Notes under the pieces: generated by a model
What the model was told of the DNA's origin: nothing
Seen by the model: only the letters and a program-made list of their open reading frames with translations
The model's database searches: none
In this document: positions 36,097-44,468 of the stretch, piece by piece
Position numbering within the stretch: the stretch's first letter is position 1
How the letters are laid out: every line of letters starts with the position of its first letter
Assembly (NCBI RefSeq): GCF_017302985.1
Contig: NZ_JAFIMU010000007.1
Coordinates: forward strand, 124,001-188,000
Length of the DNA stretch: 64,000 nt
Origin: Corallococcus macrosporus
GTDB taxonomy: Bacteria > Myxococcota > Myxococcia > Myxococcales > Myxococcaceae
Direction of reading: 5' to 3'
Translations under genes and position numbers: made by a program

Positions 36097-38375
36097 GGCC
36101 GCACCTCCGTGCCGCGAGGCCCTGGCGCCCGCGCGTGCGAGCGCCGCCAGTGGCCCGGCCCCCACCAGTTGAAGTCCCCCATCAGCCGCATCATCGCGGG
36201 GACGATGAGCACCCGGACCAGCGTCGCATCCAGCGCGACCGCGATGGCCATGCCCAGCCCCATCGCCTTCACCACCACCACCGACGCCAGCGTGAAGGCC
36301 GCGAACACCGCCACCATGATGGCCGCCGCGCTGGTGATGAGGCCGCCGGTGCGCTCCAGGCCTTCGGCCACCGCGTGGGTGTTGTCGCCCGTGCGCAGCC
36401 ACTCCTCGCGGATGCGGCTGAGCAGCAGCACCTCGTAGTCCATGGACAGGCCGAACAGCGCGCAGAACAGCAGGATGGGCAGCGACGGTTCGATGGGCCC
36501 GGGCTCGAAGCGCAGCAGCCGGTGCAGGTGGCCTTCCTGGAAGATGAACACCAGGGCCCCGAACGAACCGCACAGCGACAGCAGGTTCATCAGGAGCGCC
36601 TTCAACGGCAGCACCACCGAGCGCAGGAGCACGAAGAGGACGATGCACGTCATCCCCATCACGAACCCCACGGCCGCGGGCGTGTGCTGCTTCACGAAGG
36701 CCGCCGCGTCCACGTCCGTCGCGGTCTGCCCGCCCACCTGCCACCGGCCGTCCCCCACCGCGCGGTCCTCGCGCAGCGCGCGCACCAGGTTCCGGGCCTC
36801 GACGCTGCTGGGCGCCGAGGACGTCAGCACCTGCATCACCGCGACGTTGCCGGTGACGTACGCGGCGCGCGCGGCCTGGAGCTCCGGCGGAAGGAACTGG
36901 GGCGGAGCGGCGGCCATCCGTTGAACGGTCGCCCGGTCCATGCCGGGGACCAGGGTCACCGCGCTCTCCACGCCGAGCACCCCGGGCAGCGCGGCGATCC
37001 TCCGGCTGGCGTCATGAAGCGCGCCCGCGCGCTCCGGCGTGAGGGGTGTGCCGCCCGGGAACTCCACGGCCACCAGCACGCGGGTGGCGGCCTCGCGGGG
37101 AAACAGGCGGGCCAGGGTCTCCGCGCCCCGGCGGGCCTCGGTGCCCTCGGGCAGCGCCGTGATGTCCGTGGCCGCCAATTGCAGACGCCGGAACGGCAGC
37201 CCCATGGCCAGCAGCAGCGCCAGCGTCGGCAAGAGCACCCACCAGGGATGCCGCATCACCCAGGTGGCCAGCGCGTGCCAGCCCCCGCCGCGCCCCTCCG
37301 CGCGCGCGAAGGGCAGCCGCCCCCGGTCCACGCGAGGCCCCAGCCAGGCCAGGAGCGCGGGCAGCACGGTGAGCGCGAAGAGGACCGCGAAGGCCACCAC
37401 CAGGGCGCCCCCCAGCCCCATGGCGCTCAGGTACGAGCCCCGGAAGAACAGCAGGCCTCCCAGCCCCACCGTGACCGCCAGTCCGGAGAACGCCACCGCG
37501 CGCCCGGCGGTGTCCAGGGTGCGCGTCAGCGCCTGCTCCGTGGAGAGCCCGTGGGCAAGCTCCGCGCGGAAGCGGCTCACGATGAAGAGCGAGTAGTCGA
37601 TGGCCACGCCCAGCCCGATGAGCGACACCACGTTGAGCGTGTACTGGGCCATGTTCGTGACGTGCGACAACAGCAGCACGCCCGCCACGCCGCAGAGCAC
37701 CGCCAGCCCGCCCACCACCAGGGGCAGCATGGCCGCGACCACCGTGCGGAACACCCACAGCAACACGAGCAGCGCCAGCGGGAACGACAGCAACTCCGCG
37801 CGCAGCAGGTCGTGCTCCAGCAGTTCGTTGAGCGCGGCCAGGAAGGCCACCTTGCCGGTGAGCGTCGTCTGGAGGCCCGAGTCATCCAGCGCCGCGCGCA
37901 CGGCGGGGAACGCGGCGGTGGCCTCGCGCTCGCCGCCCTTGAGCCGCACCAGCGCCAGCAGGTCGTGGCCCGTCGGCGCCACGAAGCGGGCCCGGAAGGC
38001 CTCGGGCGCCCCGATGGGTGACACCACCGACGCGACCTCCGGCAGCCGCTGCACGCGCGACAGCGCGGACGTCACCGCCTGGGCGAAGCGCGGATCCTCC
38101 GTCGCCCAGGCGTCGTGGTGGAAGATGACCGCCAGGGTCTGGTCGTTGGACCCGGCGGCGGCGCCCCGCGCGAGCGACTCGGCCCGCGCGGCTTCGATGC
38201 CCTCGATGGTCCCGGTGGTGAGGTGCCCGCCCCGGAGCAGCGCCCACACCGCCGCGCCGAGGAGCAGGAGCGTGCCCACCAGCACCCGGCCCCGGTGCCG
38301 GAACACGCCCACCGCCAGCCGGGCGAACAGGGACGGCGCGCCCCCCGCTGATGAGTCGTCCCCCCGTGTCCCCAT
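36093..38375 (-). CDS. MMPL/RND family membrane transporter (HpnN/BstA-like by context)
   Basis: About 760 residues with the duplicated RND layout: one membrane helix, a periplasmic loop (about 40-190), five or six helices, then a second helix, loop (about 400-560) and five helices. The MMPL signatures GLGVAIDYSLFIVSRFRAEL and FGLSMDYEVLLLSRIREEW occur in the two halves. MMPL proteins move lipids across the envelope using the proton gradient. HpnN carries hopanoids and the RND protein BstA of Methylococcus carries sterols, so a sterol or glycolipid cargo is plausible here. ATG 38375 is preceded by GGAGGG; a GTG at 38408 in frame is the alternative. The gene is coupled to the glycosyltransferase. 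Confidence 0.87.
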   Translation of the reverse strand: MGTRGDDSSAGGAPSLFARLAVGVFRHRGRVLVGTLLLLGAAVWALLRGGHLTTGTIEGIEAARAESLARGAAAGSNDQTLAVIFHHDAWATEDPRFAQAVTSALSRVQRLPEVASVVSPIGAPEAFRARFVAPTGHDLLALVRLKGGEREATAAFPAVRAALDDSGLQTTLTGKVAFLAALNELLEHDLLRAELLSFPLALLVLLWVFRTVVAAMLPLVVGGLAVLCGVAGVLLLSHVTNMAQYTLNVVSLIGLGVAIDYSLFIVSRFRAELAHGLSTEQALTRTLDTAGRAVAFSGLAVTVGLGGLLFFRGSYLSAMGLGGALVVAFAVLFALTVLPALLAWLGPRVDRGRLPFARAEGRGGGWHALATWVMRHPWWVLLPTLALLLAMGLPFRRLQLAATDITALPEGTEARRGAETLARLFPREAATRVLVAVEFPGGTPLTPERAGALHDASRRIAALPGVLGVESAVTLVPGMDRATVQRMAAAPPQFLPPELQAARAAYVTGNVAVMQVLTSSAPSSVEARNLVRALREDRAVGDGRWQVGGQTATDVDAAAFVKQHTPAAVGFVMGMTCIVLFVLLRSVVLPLKALLMNLLSLCGSFGALVFIFQEGHLHRLLRFEPGPIEPSLPILLFCALFGLSMDYEVLLLSRIREEWLRTGDNTHAVAEGLERTGGLITSAAAIMVAVFAAFTLASVVVVKAMGLGMAIAVALDATLVRVLIVPAMMRLMGDFNWWGPGHWRRSHARAPGPRGTEVRP

Positions 38376-38569
38376 GCCCGCCCTCCGTTCGCTCGCCCCG
38401 CCGTGCACCCAGGAACTGGTGACGGGCGGAGCGCTTGGACAGGGGCTTCATCCCTTGGGGCCATGCGGGAGTGGACGGCACGGCCGCGCGCCTGCCCCTC
38501 CCTTCGGGCCTGGACCAGGATGGACTACTGGAAGGTCACCTTGCCCTCCCCATTTCCCAGAGGCTCAGG

Positions 38570-39529
38570 TCACTCCGGCACGGGCATGCGCACGCCCGCG
38601 AGCTTCCGCTCCTCCAGCACGGAGTGCAGCGCATGGATGCGTCCGTGCGCGTCCACGTCCACGCGAATCACGGTGTGCAGGGCCATGAGCGGGTCCTTCG
38701 CCGGAGGGTACACGGCGACGAAGGCGGGCAGTCCGTTGAGCATCCGGGCCTCCCACGCCACCGGAGCGCCACGCATCTCCATCAAGCGGCGGACGACGAG
38801 GACGACGCGCGGTGCCCCCACGATGGGCACCAGGGCCGCACGCACCTTGCCGCCTCCGTCCGAAAGGGCACGAGCATCGGAGGTCAGCAACGCCTCCGCG
38901 GCGGCGACGTCGCCCGTCATCATCGCCGCGAGGAACGCCTCCAACGCGGCCCGGGTGCGGGCCTGCAGCTCGCGCGTGGGCACGCAGCGGGACTGGTCAT
39001 ACGAGGCCATCGCCGCACGTGCGCGGTGGTGCACCACCTTCACGTTCGCTTCGCTCATGCGAAGCGCCTCGGCCACTTCCAGCACCGAGTAGTCAAAGAC
39101 ATCCCGCAGCAGCAGCACGGCCCGCTGCTTGGGCGACAGGGCCTCCAGCGCCAGCAGGAAGGCGAAGGAGACGCTCTCCAGCAACTCATAGCGCCCCTCC
39201 GTCGAGCCGCCACCGGGAAGCCGTGCCTCCGCCGAGGGAGGGACCTCCTCGTCGCCGGTCTCCACGGGCGAAGGCAGCCAGGGTCCGATGTAGCCCTCGC
39301 GCCGTCGCCGCCGCAGGTGGTCACGGGCCAGGTTCACCGCCACGCGGGTCAGCCAGGGCCGCAGGGTGTCCAGGCGCTCCGGGGGAGTCGCGAGCGCGCG
39401 AGCATAGACCTCCTGCACCAGGTCATCCGCGTCCGCCGCCACACCGGTCATCCGGTAGCAGAGCCCCCAGAGGAAGCGCTCATGCTCGCGTGCGGCCTGT
39501 CCCAGTGCCCCTCGCGCCTGTGAATCCAT
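38570..39529 (-). CDS. ECF41-family RNA polymerase sigma factor with SnoaL-like C-terminal domain
   Basis: 319 residues. Sigma region 2 (about 10-75: DADDLVQEVYARAL, RPWLTRVAVNLARDHLR), sigma region 4 (about 120-180: LSPKQRAVLLLRDVFDYSVLEVAEAL) and an NTF2/SnoaL-like extension (185-319). YIGPWLPSP (80-88) in the linker and DGGGK (224-228) in the extension are hallmarks of ECF41 sigma factors, whose C-terminal domain controls activity in place of an anti-sigma factor. ECF41 genes are usually beside a COE-type oxidoreductase or epimerase gene; none is adjacent. ATG 39529 was chosen by homology. It lies between the sterol block and a repeat-filled intergenic region. Confidence 0.9.
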   Translation of the reverse strand: MDSQARGALGQAAREHERFLWGLCYRMTGVAADADDLVQEVYARALATPPERLDTLRPWLTRVAVNLARDHLRRRRREGYIGPWLPSPVETGDEEVPPSAEARLPGGGSTEGRYELLESVSFAFLLALEALSPKQRAVLLLRDVFDYSVLEVAEALRMSEANVKVVHHRARAAMASYDQSRCVPTRELQARTRAALEAFLAAMMTGDVAAAEALLTSDARALSDGGGKVRAALVPIVGAPRVVLVVRRLMEMRGAPVAWEARMLNGLPAFVAVYPPAKDPLMALHTVIRVDVDAHGRIHALHSVLEERKLAGVRMPVPE

Positions 39530-39656
39530 CCCGTTCAAGCCTCCACCGCGCATTGGAAGGGAGCGCCCAGGCCCAGGCCCTCGGACATCCCTCCTGTCTT
39601 CACGAATGAGAAGGTGAGATCCCGATTGCAGCGCCCCGTCAACGGAGCACCGCACA

Positions 39657-39893
39657 AACCTGTCCGACTGTCGGACAGGTTCAGAGAGCCATCCTGGCCA
39701 GCCCCCTCCGCGCCATCCGGACCGCGGAAACCTGCCCGACTGTCGGACCCGTTGGGAGAGCCGCGCTGGCCGGGCCCCTGCGCCATCCAGGCAGCCGAAA
39801 CCTGTCCGACTGTCGGACAGGTTGGGAGAACCGCGCTGGCCGGGGCCCTGCCCCAGCCGGTCCGCGGAAACCTGTCCGACTGTCGGACCCGTT
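39657..39893. repeat. Four tandem palindromic repeat units of about 70 bp in a 492-bp gap
   Basis: The gap 39530-40021 contains no convincing gene. Four units start at 39657, 39729, 39799 and 39869 (spacing 72, 70 and 70). Each has the palindrome AACCTGTCCGA-CTG-TCGGACAGGTT or a close variant; units 1 and 3 are perfect over 11-base arms, while units 2 and 4 end in TCGGACCCGTT. The flanks between palindromes are also similar (GAGAGCCGCGCTGGCC-like), so these are tandem repeats and not spacers. They could be REP-like mobile elements, regulator-binding sites or transcript hairpins. No transposase is nearby. Confidence 0.85.
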
Positions 39894-40021
39894 GGGAACG
39901 CGTCGGCCGGGGGGCCCTCCTGGATATCCGTGGGTCTGGTGCCTGCGCGTCCATGCCGTGGTCTCTCTCGGCGGTGAAGTGCTTACGCTGGGTGCCCTTC
40001 CCTCCTGTGCTCCCATTCAGC

Positions 40022-41326
40022 TCAAGCTCCCGCTACGCGACGCTGTGGCGTCGCGATGCGTTGCAGCAGGGCGTGCTCCACGGCTTCGGCGCTTGCCAGG
40101 GACGCGTCCGCGAGCATTCCCTCCGCGCCCACCCAGTCACCTACGCGGTACAGCCCTCCGAGGTGCGGCACCTCCACGGCGGGACGCCCCGCGAGTCCAC
40201 CCTTGGCGGCCTGGGGCAGTCCGGCGCTGACGGTGAGTGACGGACGGAAGCGCCGCGCCACCAACTTCGCTCGCCAACCTGGCTGGAGCGCGTCCATCAC
40301 GGCTTCCAGTTCGGACTCGCGGCACTCCGTGTCCGCTCCGCCCAGGTACTTGGCCACGTGCACCATCGCGCCTCCTTCCGGCGCCAGCTTCGCGGAGGCC
40401 GAATGCACCGACGCGTACCAGGGCCCGTCCACCCCCAACGCGAAGAACGCATCCGGCCTCGGCAGCTCCGACAACCCAAGCTCCAGCGTCGCGGCGTGAA
40501 TGGGCACCGCCTCCCGCGCCTCCCGGGCCAGCGCCGCGTCCCCTGGCACGAGCGCCGCCACGTCCGCGGGACTGCCCGCCAACACCACCGCGTCCGCGCC
40601 TCGCACCGTGCCGTCCGCGAGCCGTACGCCTTCGACCTTCGTGCTCCCTTCCTGGAGGACGACGGACTCCACCCGCGTGGACAGCTCCAGCCGGACTCCG
40701 GCCTCTCGCCCCAGTTGCTCCACCGCGTCCACCAGGGTGCTCCAGCCACCGTCCACGTACAGCACGTTCGCCGCGGTCGCGGCCTGGAGCTGTCTCACCG
40801 CCGCCTCCGCGCTGAGGGCTTCCAGGTCCGCGCAGTACGTCGCCACGCGCACCAGCGCCGCGATGAGCGCCTGACTGTCCCTTCGTGCCAGGCGCGTCTC
40901 CAGCCACGCCCGCGTCGACAGGGGCCCCAGCGGCCCCGTGTCGATTCGCGCCAGCCCCGCCAGCAGCTTCGCCACCTCCAGCTTCCCGGCGAGCGACAGC
41001 ACGTCCGTCGTCATGAGCGTCACCGGCCCGCGCGGCAGCGTGTGCAGCCGGCCCGCTCGCAGCGCGTGGGAGCCCGTTCCCACCGGCACACCGCCCTGGG
41101 GCTTCACGCCCAGGCGGCCCAGCACCCGCAGCGCCGCGCCCGCCCGGTACAGGGCATGCGGCCCCAGGTTGAAGCGGAAGCCCTCCACCTCCGTCGTCCG
41201 CGCCCGCCCGCCCAGGGACTTCGAGCGTTCGTACAGCGTCACCTCGCAGCCGCCGCGCGCCAGCAACGCCGCCGCCGTGAGCCCGCCCAGCCCTCCTCCC
41301 ACCACGGCCACCTTCATCGCCTGCAT
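40022..41326 (-). CDS. Phytoene-desaturase-like FAD-dependent oxidoreductase
   Basis: 434 residues. The Rossmann FAD motif VAVVGGGLGGLTAAALLARGG opens the protein when its two halves are read together, followed by the SLGGRARTTEVEGF segment and, at the C terminus, GLYRVGDWVGAEGMLADASLASAEAVEHAL, the second FAD motif of the carotenoid desaturase/amine oxidase family. Substrates in the family include carotenoids, squalene precursors (HpnE) and protoporphyrinogen. Its position near the sterol block invites a link but it lies 1.6 kb beyond the MMPL gene with a sigma factor between. ATG 41326 (MQAMKV) and ATG 41317 (MKV) are both near a GGAGG; the former is used here. Confidence 0.8.
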   Translation of the reverse strand: MQAMKVAVVGGGLGGLTAAALLARGGCEVTLYERSKSLGGRARTTEVEGFRFNLGPHALYRAGAALRVLGRLGVKPQGGVPVGTGSHALRAGRLHTLPRGPVTLMTTDVLSLAGKLEVAKLLAGLARIDTGPLGPLSTRAWLETRLARRDSQALIAALVRVATYCADLEALSAEAAVRQLQAATAANVLYVDGGWSTLVDAVEQLGREAGVRLELSTRVESVVLQEGSTKVEGVRLADGTVRGADAVVLAGSPADVAALVPGDAALAREAREAVPIHAATLELGLSELPRPDAFFALGVDGPWYASVHSASAKLAPEGGAMVHVAKYLGGADTECRESELEAVMDALQPGWRAKLVARRFRPSLTVSAGLPQAAKGGLAGRPAVEVPHLGGLYRVGDWVGAEGMLADASLASAEAVEHALLQRIATPQRRVAGA

Positions 41327-41415
41327 GTCCGTCCTCCGTCCCGGCGCCCGGCGCATTCCGGGCATCCGACGGCCTCCACGAAAGAGGACGCCAAAAGGTT
41401 ACAGCGCGGGTTGCA

Positions 41416-41883
41416 TCAGGCTCCCCGGTCGACCGGCAGCCCGGAGCGCGCGAAGGAGAACACCAGCGACGTCTCGATGCGGCTCACCTCCGGGCGGCTG
41501 GTGAAGGACTGGATGGTGAGCACCCGCAGGTGTTCCGTGTCCCGACACACGACGTGCACCAGGAAGTCCGTCGTCCCGCCCAGGCAGTAGACGGCCACCG
41601 TCTCCGGCAGCGAGCGCAGGTGGTCACCGATGCTGCCGAACGCCTCTCCCACGTGGAGCCGCAGCTGCACGGCGATGAGCGCCTGGAGCCCCAACCCCAG
41701 CGAGCGCGCATCCAGGTCCGCTCGATAGGACTTGATGACCCCGTCCGTCTCCAGCCGCTTCACCCTCGCGAGGCACGACGAGGGAGCCAGCCCCACCCGC
41801 GCGGCCAGCTCCTTGTTGGACAGCCGTGCATTGTTCTGGAGGGCCTCCAGAATCTGGCGATCGATTCGGTCGAGTGCGGCCAT
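41416..41883 (-). CDS. Lrp/AsnC family transcriptional regulator
   Basis: 155 residues, the usual length. An N-terminal helix-turn-helix (DRIDRQILEALQNNARLSNKELAARVGLAPSSCLARVKRLE read in pieces) is followed by the RAM ligand-binding domain (LQALIAVQLRLH, VAVYCLGGTTDFLVHVVCRD, IETSLVFSFAR). Members sense amino acids and act as octamers. ATG 41883 has GGGAG 6 bases upstream. It diverges from an M3 oligopeptidase gene across 64 bases, so regulation of peptide breakdown by amino-acid availability is a reasonable inference. Confidence 0.92.
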   Translation of the reverse strand: MAALDRIDRQILEALQNNARLSNKELAARVGLAPSSCLARVKRLETDGVIKSYRADLDARSLGLGLQALIAVQLRLHVGEAFGSIGDHLRSLPETVAVYCLGGTTDFLVHVVCRDTEHLRVLTIQSFTSRPEVSRIETSLVFSFARSGLPVDRGA

Positions 41884-41935
41884 TCGAGGCTCCCGGGCGA
41901 ATTCCATTCGATGGATGCCGCTCAATCCTGGCTCC

Positions 41936-41941
41936 TATTCT
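41936..41941 (+). promoter_or_regulatory. -10 box of the M3 peptidase gene, probably leaderless
   Basis: TATTCT (five of six bases of TATAAT-like TANNNT form) ends 6 bases before ATG 41948, and no ribosome-binding sequence is present. A matching -35 is not obvious. Confidence 0.4.
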
Positions 41942-41947
41942 GTCCGC

Positions 41948-44062
41948 ATGCCACGACACAGAATCGCTGCATGCCTCCTCCTCCTGGCGGGCACGGCCTT
42001 CGCGGGCCCTGCTCCGTCGCCGGATGTCCTGCTCGCGCCCTGGTCGGGGGCCCACGGCGGCGTCCCGCCCTTCGACCGCGCGCAGGTGGCGGACTTCGCA
42101 CCGGCGCTCGAAGCCGCGATGGCGCAGGCACGGCGCGAGCTGGCCGCCATCGCGGACTCGAAGGAGCCGCCCACGTTCGAGAACACCATCGCCGCGCTGG
42201 AGGACTCGGGCCGCGCGTTCAACCGCGTCTACGAGGTCTACAACGCGTGGTCGTCGTTCGTGAGCTCACCGGAGTACCAGGCCGTGGAACGCCAGATGGC
42301 GCCCCGGCTGTCGGCCTTCTGGGATGAGCAGTCCCAGAACCGGAAGCTCTTCCGGCGCGTCAAGGCGGTCCGGGACTCGGCCGGGAAGGCGAAGCTGACG
42401 CCCGAGCAGCAGCGCGTCGTGGCGTACTACTACGACGACTTCGTGCGCTCGGGCGCCCTCCTGGACGCGGCGGGTTCGAAGCGGCTGGCCGCGCTCAACC
42501 AGCGGCTCGCCACGCTCTACACGGCGTTCAACCAGAACGTGCTCGCGGACGAGAAGCGCTACACGCTCCTGGAGAACGAAGCGGACCTCGCGGGCCTGCC
42601 AGAGCCCCTGCGGAAGGCCGCCGCGGCCGAGGCCACCGCGCGCGGACAGCCGGGGAAGTGGGCCGTGGCCAACACCCGCTCGGGGGTGGCGGACTTCCTC
42701 ACGTACTCGGAGCGGAGGGAGCTTCGCGAGAAGGTGTGGCGCAACTACGACAGCCGGGGGGACCACGGCGACGCTCATGACAACACCGCCGTCATCACGC
42801 GCATCCTCGCGGCGCGCGCGGAGGCAGCGAAGCTCATGGGCTACCCCACCCACGCGCACCGCCAGCTCCAGCACGCGATGGTGAAGACGCCTGAGCGCGC
42901 CATGCAGTTGCTGGAGACGCTGTGGACGCCCGCCGTCGCGCGCGTGCGCGAAGAGGTCGCCGCGATGACTGTCATTGCGCGGAGCCAGGGCCAGCAGGAG
43001 CCCATCGCGCCCTGGGACTACCGCTACTACGCGGAGAAGGTGCGCAAGCAGGCGTATGACTTCGACGACAGCGAGGTGAAGCCCTATCTCCAACTGGAGA
43101 CCCTGCGTGAAGGCATGTTCTGGGTCGCGGGCGAGCTCTTCGGCCTCACCTTCACGCCCGCGCCGGACGTGCCCGTCTACCACCCGGACGTGCGCGTCTT
43201 CGCGGTGAAGGACCGCGAGAGCGGCCGCGAGCGGGGGCTCCTGTACTTCGACCCCTACGCGCGCGAGGGCAAGTACAACGGAGGGCAGACGGAGACGTAC
43301 CGCGTCCAGGAGCGCTTCCGGGGCGAGGTGCCGGCCCTGGTGGCCATCAGCATGTCCTTCGTGAAGCCAGGGGCCGGGAGCCCCGCGCTGCTGGGCTGGC
43401 GCGACGCCCAGACGCTGTTCCATGAGTTCGGCCATGCGCTGCACACGCTGTGCGGGGACGTGACGTACCCGGCGCTCGGGGGCAGCCGGGTGGTGAGTGA
43501 TTACTCGGAGTTCCCCTCCAAGCTGTTCGAGCATTGGGTTTCCACGCCGGAGGTGCTGGGCCGCTTCGCGGTGCACCACGCGACGGGCCAGCCCATGCCT
43601 CGGGCGCTGGTGGCGCGCATCCAGAAGGCGGCGACGTTCAACCAGGGCTTCTACACCGTGGACTTCCTCACCTCCGCGCTGGTGGAGATGAAGCTGCACC
43701 TGGCCGGAGCCCGGCGCATCGACCCCGACGCCTTCGAGCGCGACGTGCTCCGGCAGCTTGGAGCGCCCGCGGAGGTCGGCATGCGCTTCCGCATGCCGCA
43801 CTTCGGACACGTCTTCAGCAGCAACGCGTACGCGGCCGGCTACTACCGCTACCTCTGGGCGGACATGCTGGCGGCGGATGCCTTCGCGGCCTTCCAGGAA
43901 GGCGGCGGCGCCTACGACGCGAAGGTGGCCGCGCGGCTGCGCGAGCACGTCCTGTCGGTGGGCAACACCGTGGATCCGTTCGAGGGCTACCGGAAGTTCC
44001 GGGGAAGGGACGCGAACCTCGACGCGCTGATGCGCGAGCGCGGCTTCATGCCCGTAGACTGA
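41948..44062 (+). CDS. dcp: Exported M3 family metallopeptidase (Dcp/oligopeptidase A-like)
   Basis: 704 residues. A signal peptide (HRIAACLLLLAGTAFAG) distinguishes it from the cytoplasmic enzymes and places it in the periplasm. The zinc site is H492-E-F-G-H496 with E521 (YSEFPSKLFEHW) as third ligand. The substrate channel segments SFVKPGAGSPALLGWRDAQTLFHEFG and MRFRMPHFGHVFSSNAYAAGYYRYLWAD-type C-terminal strands fit Dcp, which releases dipeptides from the C terminus, or OpdA. It diverges from the Lrp regulator and is followed after 5 bases by a VOC-family gene. Confidence 0.9.
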   Translation: MPRHRIAACLLLLAGTAFAGPAPSPDVLLAPWSGAHGGVPPFDRAQVADFAPALEAAMAQARRELAAIADSKEPPTFENTIAALEDSGRAFNRVYEVYNAWSSFVSSPEYQAVERQMAPRLSAFWDEQSQNRKLFRRVKAVRDSAGKAKLTPEQQRVVAYYYDDFVRSGALLDAAGSKRLAALNQRLATLYTAFNQNVLADEKRYTLLENEADLAGLPEPLRKAAAAEATARGQPGKWAVANTRSGVADFLTYSERRELREKVWRNYDSRGDHGDAHDNTAVITRILAARAEAAKLMGYPTHAHRQLQHAMVKTPERAMQLLETLWTPAVARVREEVAAMTVIARSQGQQEPIAPWDYRYYAEKVRKQAYDFDDSEVKPYLQLETLREGMFWVAGELFGLTFTPAPDVPVYHPDVRVFAVKDRESGRERGLLYFDPYAREGKYNGGQTETYRVQERFRGEVPALVAISMSFVKPGAGSPALLGWRDAQTLFHEFGHALHTLCGDVTYPALGGSRVVSDYSEFPSKLFEHWVSTPEVLGRFAVHHATGQPMPRALVARIQKAATFNQGFYTVDFLTSALVEMKLHLAGARRIDPDAFERDVLRQLGAPAEVGMRFRMPHFGHVFSSNAYAAGYYRYLWADMLAADAFAAFQEGGGAYDAKVAARLREHVLSVGNTVDPFEGYRKFRGRDANLDALMRERGFMPVD

Positions 44063-44067
44063 GGTCC

Positions 44068-44460
44068 ATGCTCGACCACACAGGCATCGGAGTCGCCGAC
44101 GTCGCCCGTTCGGCACGCTTCTACGACGCGGCACTGGGGGCGCTCGGCCTCCGCCGCGCCATGCAGCTCCCCGAGGACACCGGCGCGGATGGCATTGGCT
44201 ACGGCCGGGAGTACCCCATCTTCTGGATCGACCGCTTCCATCCGCACAGCGTGAAGCAGCACACGGCCTTCGCGGCCACGAGCCGCGCCCAGGTCGACGC
44301 CTTCCACGTGGCGGCGGTGGCGGCGGGGGGAACGGACAACGGCGCTCCCGGACTGCGCCCCACTGGCGCGGGATACCCCCAGGGCTATTACGCGGCCTTC
44401 GTGCTCGACCCGGACGGCAACAACATCGAAGCGGTCTTCCGGCAGCCTTCCGGGACCTGA
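44068..44460 (+). CDS. VOC/glyoxalase superfamily protein
   Basis: 130 residues, one complete vicinal-oxygen-chelate unit. The start LDHTGIGVADVARSARFYDAALGALGLRR and the end YAAFVLDPDGNNIEAVFR are typical, with H3 (first strand) and E125 region (NNIEAV) at metal-ligand positions. Functions in the family include isomerases, dioxygenases, fosfomycin-type resistance and lactoylglutathione lyase; none can be selected. GAGG precedes the ATG, 5 bases after the peptidase stop, so both are probably on one mRNA. Confidence 0.88.
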   Translation: MLDHTGIGVADVARSARFYDAALGALGLRRAMQLPEDTGADGIGYGREYPIFWIDRFHPHSVKQHTAFAATSRAQVDAFHVAAVAAGGTDNGAPGLRPTGAGYPQGYYAAFVLDPDGNNIEAVFRQPSGT

Positions 44461-44468
44461 GCGCGGCC

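Noticed and set aside
39657-39893. Possible CRISPR array
   Set aside because: The repeats contain a short palindrome at about 70-bp spacing, but the sequence between them is itself conserved and there are only four units; no cas gene is nearby.
39535-39954. Apparent small protein genes across the repeat region
   Set aside because: Their translations are just the repeated DNA read in different frames (recurrent SDSRTG and PTVGQV), with no ribosome site or family.
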